A stretch of DNA of 64,000 bases from Cristatella mucedo (lineage: Eukaryota; Bryozoa; Phylactolaemata; Cristatellidae). Of this stretch, positions 32,999 to 43,172 are shown one piece after another. The stretch is from assembly GCA_009760855.2 (NCBI GenBank), contig WPIO01000107.1:306001-370000 (forward strand). The letters are read 5' to 3'. The first letter of the stretch is position 1. Each line of letters opens with the position of its first letter. The notes under the pieces were generated by a model. The model saw only the letters and a list, made by a program, of their open reading frames with translations, was not told where the DNA came from and made no database searches. The position numbers and the translations under genes were made by a program.

Positions 32999-35804
32999 GT
33001 GAGTTAACTCTACCTTACCTCAAAAAAGTTTATTTGACTAACTTACTCTTAAGAATAGAATAACCACAATATCCCTTGCCCAGATCAATGCGGGCTTTAA
33101 GCTTCTATATTTGACGAGCAGAATTCCATATGTAAAGCACTTGGATGAAGAATTAAAGGGCCGTACGAATGACTAATTAGGACGAATCTAGACGTTTAAG
33201 TGGCAGAAATAGCCTCAATGCAAACCCTTTCTTTGCTTGGTTGTTCCAGGTTACGTGACCGTGCATCCTTGCACTAGAAGCATCATACAGGTATGCAATT
33301 TGAATGAACTTGTGGCTAAAGTATGCATTGATTATTAACCAATCTGACACATAAACTGTTGCTACATCTGAAAGTGTTTTAGCTTCACGAGGACGCTGAT
33401 TAGATTGATAGTCATTTCCTTCAGCTCCGACTTGCTGCAGTATTTAATAACGAGTAAGCAAGTGAAGTTTTTACGGGTTACTTATAAAACCAATAATCAA
33501 ATTTAACATGAACTGTTAGTGTGCATTGTAACACGGAGGACTAAGCTCTTTACACTGGAACAAGTAGGTCAAATTGGATTAAGCCTCCGGTGATTACCTG
33601 CTTCAAGAGCTGGTTTTGCTACTTCGATCACACGGTGGGTTTCTTGCATTTTATGTTGACTGTTTGCAGTTTTTATTCACTCGTAAAGCTTGAGTTGACT
33701 GCATTAATCTTAAGCATTTGTGTCCTGCTCCATTCGACAGTTAGCCACAAAGTAATCAAAACTTTTACGATCTTCCGCTTTCCTATATGCGTCTAAAAAT
33801 GCCTCAGATATCCATTCGCATGTTAAAATTATTGAAATTAGTGCTTCTAGATGATTCCTATTCATGAGTCATACTTTTCTGAAAAATCGGATGTTATCCC
33901 TTGTTGTTCTATTTTGAATATACTGCAGAGAAACTGTTCATCAATTTTGACTCGTTGATGCATAAATACATGCATTTCTGTGACGTTTGATCTTTTTTTA
34001 AACCGTGCATTAATTCATGTATATGCTTTCCTTTTTCCCACAACTCTAGGTTATACGACGTATTGACTAATTCAACCCTGACTCTTCTGAATAGAATACT
34101 CACTTAAAACTGTTTTCAGCCGGCTTAGCTCCTCGAATTCCCCGTTAGACTCGTGTTTGACGTGCGGCCGTCTCCTGGCCGAGTTCAGGTGCAGATTCCA
34201 TAGCTTTTATACATATAACCTCAGGCAGTCTAAGCTGTAATGATCTTTAAATGCAAAACCGGTTTTTACGTTTTTATCTACGAGTCTGGCTGACTCTTTA
34301 AGGACAGTACCGGTCCCGCGATGAATGACTGTCGTTGGCATACGCTCTGCTACCCGGCGATCTGTACTGCTAGCGGTGATAGAGGTTAAGGCTTTCCAGC
34401 TACTACGTAACTTTTGCAGTGAAATCGGCTGATATTTACTTCAATTTATAAACGTATTCAGAATATTTACTTCATCGATAAGTGCCAGTAGTTTTGTATC
34501 TTTACTGCTGACGGCATTCAAGACAACTATTAGCATTTATTGACTAACATTTTTTAACTTGTTACGATTTATCCTGCTTAAGTTTTTCTCGTGAAACTCA
34601 CGTGGCCACCTACAGGTGGCTTTGAAAGTTAATATGCTGCCCAGAAATGCCATCTGAATATTTATTGACAATTGGTGTACTTAACTATTGATTTTGCTAT
34701 AGCTTAATCACAGTCATAGCAAACTGCTGTATTAATGAATGATACCAACAGTAAATTTCTGACAGCTACTCATAATTTACCTCGAATTCGAATAATGAGT
34801 ACAGTCTTTTATGCGTTTGGCTGTTACATCAAAGTTATAGGTCGATAGTATTTTTCTCGATTTTCACAACGCTCAACTAGATGAATGTTGCTGTAATTGC
34901 TGGTTACATGCTTCATCTTTAATGGTTTGATTGAATCTGGATTTATTTTTAGTTAAATGTTAAATGCTATTAAGGATGTCTATTTCCACTCACACTCCAG
35001 GCTTAACATGCATGTTTACGTTTGAGATCATTAAGCGAACATATTTTTCTAAATGTAACGTCTAATTTTCTGAGAACATAAAATCTTGTGTTCACCTATA
35101 CTTGCACTGAGGATTAGCACACTGACGTCGATTAGCTAGTACACATGGAATCTTGGAAATGCATAACTACTTGGTATTCCACTTTCCTGAGCCCCACGTG
35201 TCAATTTTTGCAGTGGCAGTGATTGTATATTTTTATTGGACGTTCCAGCTATATCATATTACAGCCCGGTTTGTGGTGATACGTGACTGCATGCCGTCAC
35301 TTTGGGAAGATAAACTTTCGTAGGGTCGCTCTGGTAACTCATTCCGGGGTGCCTCTGTAAATGGCTTTTTGGTCCCTCACTTGCAGGTGTTCTTGGCCAC
35401 ACTAGAGTAGCAAGGATATGTGGGTAGGAAGGCTGGTGCATCTGAGTTAACTGATTCGGAGGTAAACAAGTCGAGATAATGCATCTCTTTGAAGGGAAAT
35501 TGAATCTGAAAGATTAAATCTTAGTGTGGCCTCTAAGCAAGTTAGGTATCTGTGGCGCGATTATAACGGTGCTAGTCATAATACCAGAAAAGCGAATTTA
35601 AGACAGTTAATTGAGATGTCGGCGGCGATCTGGCTGTGCTTTCATATCGGTGTTTTTGTTGGCCTGTATTCGTCCAACGTTCCTTATCTAGAGCTATTTT
35701 AAATTAAGAAGAACTTTTGCTCAGCGCTTACTATTTACTAAGTGCTCAAATAAATTGTCCAGTAACGGCGGACCTTTCAAACTGTAAGTTCTATGTTCTT
35801 CCAG

Positions 35805-35863
35805 TAAGAAGAGAGTTAGCAAACAACTCAGATGAGATACATTAGTAATATTTAGTGATTTAA
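35805..35863 (+). pseudogene. Tandem gene U3, exon 2 relic with a nonsense codon
   Basis: The exon still has a TTCTTCCAG acceptor, exactly 59 nt and a GTAAGC donor. The frame reads KKRVSKQLR, then TGA, then DTLVIFSDL. The TGA stands where the other units have the glycine of RGD, consistent with a GGA to TGA change. No exon 1 and no 3' exon with the QWWL core can be found in this unit, so the gene is dead. Retention of the exact length and splice sites suggests loss well after duplication. Confidence 0.75.
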
Positions 35864-36289
35864 GTAAGCATTGTATTTGTTATGCTATATTTTTTATGCT
35901 ATGCCAATATTTGTTGCATAGATTTCACGGAGAATTTGAGCACTAGCGGCAAGTTATAAGCAGGACTGGGCAATTGTTCAGATTGAACTTTAAATTGTTT
36001 ACCATAATTATACGACTGCAGATATATCACAAAAAATTGTATCTCCTGATTGCTTTCTGGACACTGGAAAAGAAACTTATCAATAAAATTTATGATTACT
36101 TCCAAAGCGTCGGCATGCACTTATTTCACTTAAGGATATTTAATAATAACCTAGTAAATATTGTTTTGAGCAGTTATGTTTTTAACTCCTTCTTAGCCTG
36201 CTATTCAAGGATAAATAGTGCCTACACGGTATTAGGAGCATGGAAACACAAAAAATGCATACAATTTCAAGCAGCCTCTTGTGTATAAT
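35864..36289. other. Diverged remnant after U3 exon 2
   Basis: Low-complexity AT-rich sequence at first (GCCAATATTTGTTGCATAG recalls the intron 2 start of the other units), then nothing recognised. Confidence 0.35.
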
Positions 36290-36400
36290 GGCTATGGGTT
36301 TTTGATGGCTGGCTTCAAATCCTCGACCTCAGACCCCTAGTTTTCGAAAGCAACTACCTTACCCGGTGAGCCATCACCGCTCACCAAATGATAAGTCTCC
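36290..36400 (-). mobile_element. SINE-2 head fragment
   Basis: In reverse: GAGCGGTGATGGCTCACCGG, GTAAGGTAGTTGCTTTCG, then GGTCGAGGATTTGAAGCC (degenerate B box). The tail is replaced by sequence similar to 32415-32470. Confidence 0.55.
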
Positions 36401-37599
36401 AAAAGCTTCAAGTTTAAATAGGTCACAGTTGAACAACATAATCAGGAGAGCTGCTGGGACGATTCCCAGCTTATACGACCGTAGCTCTAATACTTCTTAA
36501 CTATTTGAGTCGGATAGACATTCAGTCTGAAGATCAAGACATTGCATTCAGCTGGATAATTCCAATACGCTTTTTTAAGAAGTAGCAAGACAGGCGAGTA
36601 CTTGTCTTGTGCGTTGACTCGGGTGAACAAGCCATCGAATCGACGAGAGCAATCATAGGCCCATACATATTGCCCTTCTCTATCGAACCTGTGAACACAT
36701 GGCGACATAGGCAATACCTAGATTAAATAGCGACCTTAGATAGACCAACCTTCTTACTTTAGTCGGGCCGTATTTACACGGTATTCTTGCTACCTACCTA
36801 CTCAATTTTTAATTCGCTCTTAATTGTTGCTGTATTTTAACACGGCAGTCTTGCTGTAACTCGTCCCAGTCGCTCTGCCAGCTGAACGCTGACTGCAAAA
36901 TTTCTTTCATTAGAGAGGTAAGAAATGGCCGTCCACCAAGCATCCCTCACGGGCTAAGCTTCGCTAACGCAGACATTAGAAGAAAGGAACCTTTCCGCTA
37001 TTTTCTTTACCACACGTCGGTTCGTACTTACATTGGAATCTTCGATGTGCCAGTGCTTCATAGACTTGAACTTGCGTGAAATGAATCAATGATTCCGCCA
37101 AGCGAGACCTCAGCCAATTCTTTTTAAGTGACGAATTAGTAGTGGCCAGTGGGGGTGCCTTAGACTGTTAGCCTGCTAAGTCGCGCCATAGCTTCGGCTG
37201 AGGTAGTAGAGCTGCGTTGGCTTCTGAGTCTACGCCGAATTTTCCCGAAGTCGTGGGCCGACCCCGACAATTTTACCAACCTATGAACGAAATGCTTAAG
37301 TAGATAAAAAGCATGCAAGAATTAATATCAATCGCTTCTACCTGCTTCAAATACTTGCCTATATAAATTTGTTAAGGAAGAGGGTTGAGTTGCTGGTCCT
37401 AACTCGTCATGCACTTAATATATATTTGCCTTTAGACACATACGCACTACGCTCTTAAGTTGAGATACTTTGGCACTCCAATCCAACAGTTGCATAGCAA
37501 CGCATTGAAGTTCATAGCTGTATCCGTCTGCATCCGGGCGTGGTTCGGTGGGAAGGAAAGACGGCCGGAAAGGTGTAAGGGTCAGCTGCTAGACCAGCG
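36401..37599. other. Unannotated part of U3
   Basis: No gene, RNA or clear repeat is supported beyond a weak match of 36400-36470 to 32420-32470. Confidence 0.35.
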
Positions 37600-38065
37600 G
37601 CTGACCCTATGGGCCATGGCTTGGCTCCTCCGTACCTAGCTGACCTGCTACACGCGTTTCAGCCTCTTCGTGCATCAGGCCCTGTATTGCAAATAAATTT
37701 GCTGTTCCATTCCTCCTCATTAAAGGCCGTTGGCGACAGAAGCTTTAGCTCTGCAGAGCCTAGACTGTGGAGCTCGCTTCCACAATTCTTACGCAACGAC
37801 AACTACTCTCCTGCTGCCGACTATGGATCATCTTTTGCAGCGGTCCTGAGTTGCTACCTCCATGCTGCTCGCTACCTCAACTGCTCTCCTTACTCTGCTA
37901 GGCTTCCCACTTCCTTTCGGTTTCGTGAGACGAAGTCTGTCGGCTTCCGTATGAGTAAGCCGCTTAGCCAGTGAGTGTGCTATACAAAGCTCTCCAACCT
38001 TACACCCACATAGTTTTTATTTCTTGGTGGAGTTACAGACGGAGATACCTTACATTACCTTGTGT
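37600..38065 (+). mobile_element. LINE-A copy A4
   Basis: A plus-strand frame (37609-37974) reads GHGLAPPYLADLLHAFQPLR, SLKAVGDRSFSSAEPRLWSS, LPQFLRNDNYSPAADYGSSF and the family C-terminus with LRETKSVGYRM-like residues. The tail with ACACCCACATAG, GTGGAGTTACAGACGGAGAT and ACCTTACATTACC follows. It is the second-best LINE-A copy; 5' truncated before the catalytic domain. Confidence 0.8.
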
Positions 38066-38479
38066 CGCTTTACGAGGGCTTGGCCGAAGAAGCAGTGACG
38101 TAAGGTCACCCGGATTCTTGGATAGCAGAAGTAGGCCGACTAAGTCATGGAATTGGACGCTGTCGGTCTCAATGAGTTATGCATCTGAATGGGTGATGGC
38201 GTGCTCCGGCGATACGGCAACGCCCGGTTGCAACGAGTGCCCGAGGCCTGAGCAGAGCTGGATAGCTCGCTAGTTGTTATACCCGTATACTCCACGTATC
38301 CCTATGTGGCAATTTGTACAGTAGTCTCCCTGTTTCGGCGAAAGCTCTCCACTGGTAGATGTCGACTTTGACTATTAAAGAAGTTACTCAGCTAACAGGA
38401 CCTTTGACGGCGTACGGTTGTAGTGTTGCTCAGACTTTGCAAGTCGGTCTTTCCGTCAAATGATTTTGTGTTGCGAACA
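38066..38479. other. Unannotated spacer, moderately GC-rich
   Basis: About 38080-38280 is richer in G+C than its surroundings. It contains a 100-codon open frame overlapping LINE-A sequence. No domain recognised. Confidence 0.3.
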
Positions 38480-38610
38480 AAAATAATAAAGATTATACAT
38501 TTAATATAGCACCCTCGGAGAACTCAATCTCTTTCCATAAATTTACATTTGCGGCAAAGTAATCACGATAGGTTTGTTTGTATTAGCATGCTCAATAAAC
38601 AGCAAAAACG
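38480..38610 (-). mobile_element. LINE-B 3' tail scrap B10
   Basis: ATTTAATATAGCACCCTCGG, AGAACTCAATCTCTTTCCAT and TTTACATTTGCGGCAAAG, then a CATGCTCAATAAAC remnant, follow the reversed LINE-B tail. Confidence 0.6.
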
Positions 38611-38854
38611 AGCTGTGTGGTGCTAAAGAGATCGGCGGTGGTTCCACTTCATTACACAATCCATAGTCTGTTGTATCCATGCTAATAAGCACTTTCATAA
38701 ATGTTAAGAAAGAAAGTTAGTACTCTGATATCGCTATACGAGTGAATTATTATCATTATTTTCTTACCCTTCGCCCATTCTCGTCAAGAAGTATTTAAGT
38801 CATCAAGCATTACTGACGCATGCACTGAACTAAAACATAATATTACTAGTAATA

Positions 38855-39290
38855 AAAATAATAATAATATACTCGATAAACCACCTTCAGAGGACGCAAT
38901 CCTTTTTTCTAGGCGCTTTACATTTACCTCAAAAGAAACCTGATCAAACGGAAAGTGGTAATATCTTGCTTAATATTTCAACATGGGTATCATGGTTAGG
39001 GGTGTCATGCACAAGGTCAGCTAATCACTGCGGTTAGTGGCAGCATGCAACAGTGTCAGCACGCATAAGCCTATGAAATACGAATAACCATGACTCACTA
39101 AATTTTGTTATCAATAGGTAAAAAGATAGGACCAAAACTTGACAGTAAATCCGTTACTTGACTGGTAGACAGTATATCACCATAAATCATGAAAAGAACC
39201 AGATCTAGCATGGAACCCAGAGATACCCTATACTTCAGAGGTAAATCGGACAGGAATGACGTCAATATCCCTATATTCTTTTAAGAAGTT
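38855..39290 (-). mobile_element. LINE-B copy B11 (internally deleted)
   Basis: The reversed tail (ATAATATACTCGATAAACCA, CTTTTTTCTAGGCGCTTTAC) and 3' untranslated region (ATGGTTAGGGGTGTCATGCA, GGTTAGTGGCAGCATGCAAC) are followed directly by ORF2 segments from further upstream (ACTTGACTGGTAGACAG, then GAAAAGAACCAGATCTAGCA). Several hundred bases have therefore been deleted. Confidence 0.7.
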
Positions 39291-39294
39291 GGTT

Positions 39295-39660
39295 CACTAG
39301 CTTTTTTGGAATTAGCTAAAATTGTTCCATTTAATCCTCTCATCAATTGTTATTGCGATTGTAATATAATTCCTAGATGACTAGGCTAGCCTCTACAGAA
39401 GACTCATGACCACTATTGTTAATAAACTCAAACTTAAGCGAATAGCTGTTATTCCCATGAGCTACCAACGTTGCGTCTTAGCACGTTTCTTGGAGAATTT
39501 TACTCTCTCTCAATATTAAGTCAGCTTCATGATTTCCCTTTAAACTTTTTCACTTGAGTTGCTTGCATTAGCGAAACCAACTGAATTCAGTATGCAATTT
39601 TCTATTGCTGCCACCGAACCCGTCATCTCACCAGCTACTTCTTCATGGCACTACTTTATA
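39295..39660. repeat. Duplicated intergenic block with an empty SINE-2 site
   Basis: Partner of 12250-12850. At about 39395-39420 it reads CAGAAGACTCATGACCACTA without the SINE-2 that splits the U1 block, so it preserves the pre-insertion state. Confidence 0.7.
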
Positions 39661-39689
39661 TAGTTCTTGCTATCAAGCATTCTTATTTC

Positions 39690-40187
39690 TTGTAGCCTGG
39701 TGCTGTAATTCTTACCTGCATGTGCAATCAGGCGATTACAGCTTCTGCGAAATTGTGCATCTAGGCTTGTCGCGTGAGTGTCGCCGTTGCCATATCACAC
39801 CACTTCTCGGTGACCTGCACTGGCTCCAAGTCAAGCAACTCATTGAATTCAAAGTTGTTTTCGTTCACTTTTAGATCACTTCTAACTTTGGCTCCAGCCT
39901 ATATCTCAGATCTATTTCCCCACCAGCCTTAGCATCGTGCCATCCACTTTTCAGAATCCAACAATTTGCCAATACGTCGTCCTATCCTATAATCCTTTGG
40001 AGACCCTACATTCAGTTTGCATGCTCCCAAAGCCTGGAACTCACTCCCGACTTGGGTGAGAATGTCCGTTAACTTGACCACATATAAAAAGACTTTAAAA
40101 AGACACCTATTTAGGAAAGCAATTAGTGGGTCCCTGAGATGTTTCGTTCACGTGCATATGCGTGCTTACACTTTGCATGATAGGCAA
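39690..40187 (+). mobile_element. LINE-B copy B12 (no 3' tail)
   Basis: It runs from CTGCATGTGCAATCAGGCGA (ORF2 A-C-A-I-R-R region) through CATATCACACCACTTCTCGG, ACAGCCTGGAACTC-like GCCTGGAACTCACTCCC and ACACCTATTTAGGAAAGCAA. It stops near 40187 without the hairpin tail. The 3' end was probably lost by deletion. Confidence 0.7.
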
Positions 40188-40885
40188 GAAAATATTCACT
40201 ATATCAGTTGCTGTAGCACATTCCGACATTTTAAATGACAAGCGCTGCTGATTATCGTCTGGTAAAAGCGATATCCTACGAAACGGTCCTTAATCCATTT
40301 CCCTGTAGTTGGATATACACTGAGAACAGCAACGGAATGAGGATAGACTCTTAAGGGAGTCTTCAAGTGACTGGTTCCACACACTACTCCTTTCATAAGA
40401 ATAGCAGTTATGTGTCCCGATATTTGCAAATTTTTAATAGTGGAAACTGCTTAAATTAATACCGGAGACAATACAACTTCTGATGTAAAGTTACATCGTA
40501 GATTGTCGGTGGCCATTACATAGTTACAGGGAGATTACCAAAACGAAAAGAACTGGATCAAGCACGGACCTCGGAGGCAATCATATTTCAGTGGTTTCTT
40601 TGATGGTTGATGGCCGTTCAGGTCAACAATCTGCTTTTTCCAACAATAATTGGCTTTAATAGTTGCAGTACAGTCCTTGTGTGAGCGTGACGAGAGATAC
40701 GAAGCGTTTGGGACACACTTGAAGATCGGTAGTATCACAACCTGTAGAAACATCATCCAAACCAAGAAAGAGAATCTACTTAATTCTGTGCAATAATAAA
40801 ATCTCGCTATACACGCAAATTAATTTTTTTTGAGAAATTTCTCTATTACCAGACTGGAACTTACTACGAAATTAATAGCGTTCGG
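40187..40885. repeat. Duplicated block with an empty LINE-B site
   Basis: Partner of 17106-18430. At 40300-40330 the sequence runs GTAGTTGGATATACACTGAG with no insertion, whereas U1 has the 0.6-kb LINE-B6 at that point. The right half contains old minus-strand LINE-B-like segments (AAAGAACTGGATCAAGCACG, CCAGACTGGAACTTACTACG) present in both copies. Confidence 0.7.
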
Positions 40886-41537
40886 GAGGTAACCTTGAGT
40901 TAGGAGAGGACAGCTCACAACAGATAACGTTTTAGTCCTGCTTTAGGTAACCTTGTGGGACCCTTAGCAAGCAGGTTCATAGTTAATCAGGCTGTAATAA
41001 GTTGTGTGGGCCTGCGGCTTCTGCCGTAATTAGCAATGCGTCTGATACTAATGAACATGCCTCACCTATGGTAAATAGTTAAGCCGGTGAAGCAGCACAG
41101 CGTCGGGAGACTAAAACCAGATGCCTTTCCTGTGGTGTGCTGAGATTGATCTAGCCCTCATACATTTGCCGGTTGAGAGGAACAACGGAAAGTGTCTTTT
41201 ACCATGCACGTCCGAATGCTGTATCTCCGCGAGACTCTTTCTAGAACAGCCACCGCTGTCATACAACAGAGACATTGTCATACAATCGCTAGCATCATAG
41301 AGTGGTCTACCCGAGGAGAAAAGAGTACCAGACCTTGTATGGTCTAGATGGGACGCTTATCCTGAGGTTAAAAATGTTTAACGGCAGGCCAAACTATATG
41401 CCTTGGCTTCCAACTATTGAGGCCGTAGCCAGGCTAACGACTTCAATGCTGCTAAAATGTGGCTACAACATGTTGTGCTAGTGTTCATGGCGATAACGCG
41501 ATACTCGGTTGGGGGATCCGCCAGCCCACGTAATAAT
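40886..41537. other. Unannotated end of U3 spacer
   Basis: A short match near 40945-41000 to 19470-19520 in U1. Otherwise nothing recognised. Confidence 0.35.
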
Positions 41538-41720
41538 AAATAAATAAATAAATCCTAGCTGATTAAACAGCCTCTTTTTGTATAGCGACAGAAGAGCCTT
41601 TACTGCTGTCACCACCGCTTGCAGTGGCGATAAAGAATCGCCCACTGCAGGAATCGAACCCACGACCTCGGGACCGAAGTCGTGAAAGCAACCACCTTAC
41701 CTAGTGTGCCAACACGACGT
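41538..41720 (-). mobile_element. SINE-2 copy (best preserved)
   Basis: In reverse it starts GTCGTGTTGGCACACTAGGT (A box TGGCACACTAGG), AAGGTGGTTGCTTTCACGAC, and a perfect B box GGTTCGATTCC (41650-41660). Then come GCCACTGCAAGCGGTGGTGA, GGCTCTTCTGTCGCTATACA, AAAAGAGGCTGTTTAATCAG and an (ATTT)n tail. It is almost identical to 12388-12577, so these two are the youngest copies. A full-length element is about 175-180 nt. Confidence 0.85.
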
Positions 41721-41764
41721 AAGGCAAGATTATATAAAAAGCTGCGAAAAGATTAATTTCTGAT

Positions 41765-42330
41765 CTTCTCATGGTTGACGGATGAGGAAGCCGAGCGTAA
41801 GGCCGAGAGGTTTCGGCTGGAGCAGGGGCAGCTCGCCGGAGCCGAGATCGGGACAATGCTAGGCGACGAGCCAGCTTCATCGCCGGTCGATCCCACCGCG
41901 AACTGCCCGCAAAAGCCAGACAGATGAATGGAACAAATTCAGCTGCCGCAGATATCTCGCGGAAATACTGGCAGAGTAAGTGGGTTTGGGACCGCTTCCG
42001 ACCGATTAGAGGAAAAAGTCGAAGATCGCTAGAACAACGTCAGTGCGAAGTGGCACCAGCCGGTAACGAAGAAGGTGCCGCATATGCCGGCCTCCGGCGG
42101 TGAGGTGTTAGTGGTCAGTGGCGAGGCGATAGCTGCCGGAGAAAAGGAGCAGGTGGCCCAAGCGATCGACGTCTTGGCGCTGAAGTGCAGCAGGGAGATC
42201 GTGGGTAGCGGCGGAGAGCTTTTCGGATGCAAAGAGTGCCCGAGAGCACGACGTCAGCCTCAGAGCTTCTTAGGGGCGGAGAGCACCCGCCCAAGTGTTT
42301 CGGCACTTTTCCCATAGGCTTTTCTTGCAA
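41765..42330 (+). other. GC-rich island of unknown origin
   Basis: The composition differs sharply from the surroundings, with many CG dinucleotides and Glu/Ala/Arg-rich reading. One frame (about 41745-41925) reads TDEEAERKAERFRLEQGQLA and continues to a TGA. A second (42075-42317) is Gly/Ala/Glu-rich. No domain is recognised and no counterpart exists in U1 or U2. It may be a fragment of a gag-like or other mobile-element ORF, or of an unrelated gene. Confidence 0.35.
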
Positions 42331-42740
42331 GCTATTGCCATAGGATAATGTATAGTTAGACACGTAGAAATATGCCCTCGAGCAGGCAGGTAGTTGTTAT
42401 GCAGAAGCGGCATTGGTATATGAGCTGATTTGTGCTCCTAGCCGTAAGGCCGTTGGTGTACACCAGCGACACATCTTACTGCCCACAGTCTTCCACTTTT
42501 GTCACGAAGACTTGACTGCATTAAGGATACGGACTCGATATGTTCAATTATGAGCATTGTTTAGACTTGCAGCTTGTGTCGCCGTACCTGCGTTTATTCG
42601 AGTACCGTCTTAAAGTTGCTAGCTAGCCGCGCTACTACATTCAGACGTCAAGGTGAGTCGTCGCGCGTTGGTTGAGACTACCACGGCTACCAGTGCCGCG
42701 TTCTCTGACCGGACAGGAATCCGCAAGCCGCGTTAGTAAC

Positions 42741-42900
42741 TGAGTAGCTTCCGGAAGTCTGGCCTAATGGCCAGTTCACATATATCTATGAAAAGGGCCA
42801 AAGGAGGTAGCCACTACTTAACGCCATTTTCAGTCTTTACTCGATTCGACGCTGCTCCCGGCAACAGTCACACTGAACTATGAGTCTAAGGTATCTAATT
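42741..42900 (+). promoter_or_regulatory. Putative promoter region of the U4 gene
   Basis: It shares GAGTAGCTTCCGGAAG (42742-42757), ATATATCTATGAAAAGGG (about 42781) and the block ACTATGAGTCTAAGGTATCT (within 42871-42899) with U2. The sequence between these elements has diverged and changed length. The CCGGAAG core fits an ETS-family site; TGAGTC is AP-1-like. It lies 226-385 bases upstream of the ATG. No start site is visible. Confidence 0.45.
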
Positions 42901-43125
42901 TGTATCACTTATTTTGAATTACTTTGATGCGCTACCATCAGGCAGAGTGCTATCTTGGCAGGGTGTTGTAAGTTTTCGCATTGTACGGTAGAGCTCTTGC
43001 AGGGAAGTCGGCGCTTGGTAGCCACTTCGCCCTGCATGCGTTGGCGAGGTCGGGCATTTTAAACTCTCATAAATGCACGAGGCTACTTTCTTGTAAAATT
43101 GCATTATTTAAGTAAGGCATCGGAA

Positions 43126-43172
43126 ATGCAAGCGCTCAGTGTAGCGGGCCTTTGCAGGAAGCTCTTTTGCAG
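43126..43172 (+). CDS. Tandem gene U4, exon 1 (47 nt, start codon)
   Basis: ATG at 43126 opens MQALSVAGLCRKLFC plus two bases (AG) before donor GTAAGG. The phase (2) fits exon 2 exactly and the joined codon is AGC, serine. The U2 partner has an in-frame stop directly before its ATG, which supports this start; U4 itself is open a little further upstream. The peptide has Arg-Lys, no acidic residues and hydrophobic positions spaced as in an amphipathic helix, so a mitochondrial presequence is plausible but unproven. A further small exon between exons 1 and 2 cannot be excluded. Confidence 0.6.

Larger units (their letters stand above)
32600..42394 (+). repeat. Tandem unit U3 (degenerate)
   Basis: Similarity to U2 and U4 begins at about 32600 (ACCCACTGAAATGGAAGC at 32635 against GCCCACTGAAATAGAAGC at 22012). 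That is after the point where exon 1 would lie, so exon 1 is lost. It continues through intron 1 and exon 2. The 3' exon is missing. Spacer blocks shared with U1 follow at 39295-39660 and 40187-40885. Confidence 0.65.

Noticed and set aside
41640..41720. Functional tRNA gene
   Set aside because: The A and B boxes are good, but the head lacks a proper cloverleaf as far as I can pair it, continues into a repeated body with an (ATTT)n tail, and recurs at several places. It is a SINE.
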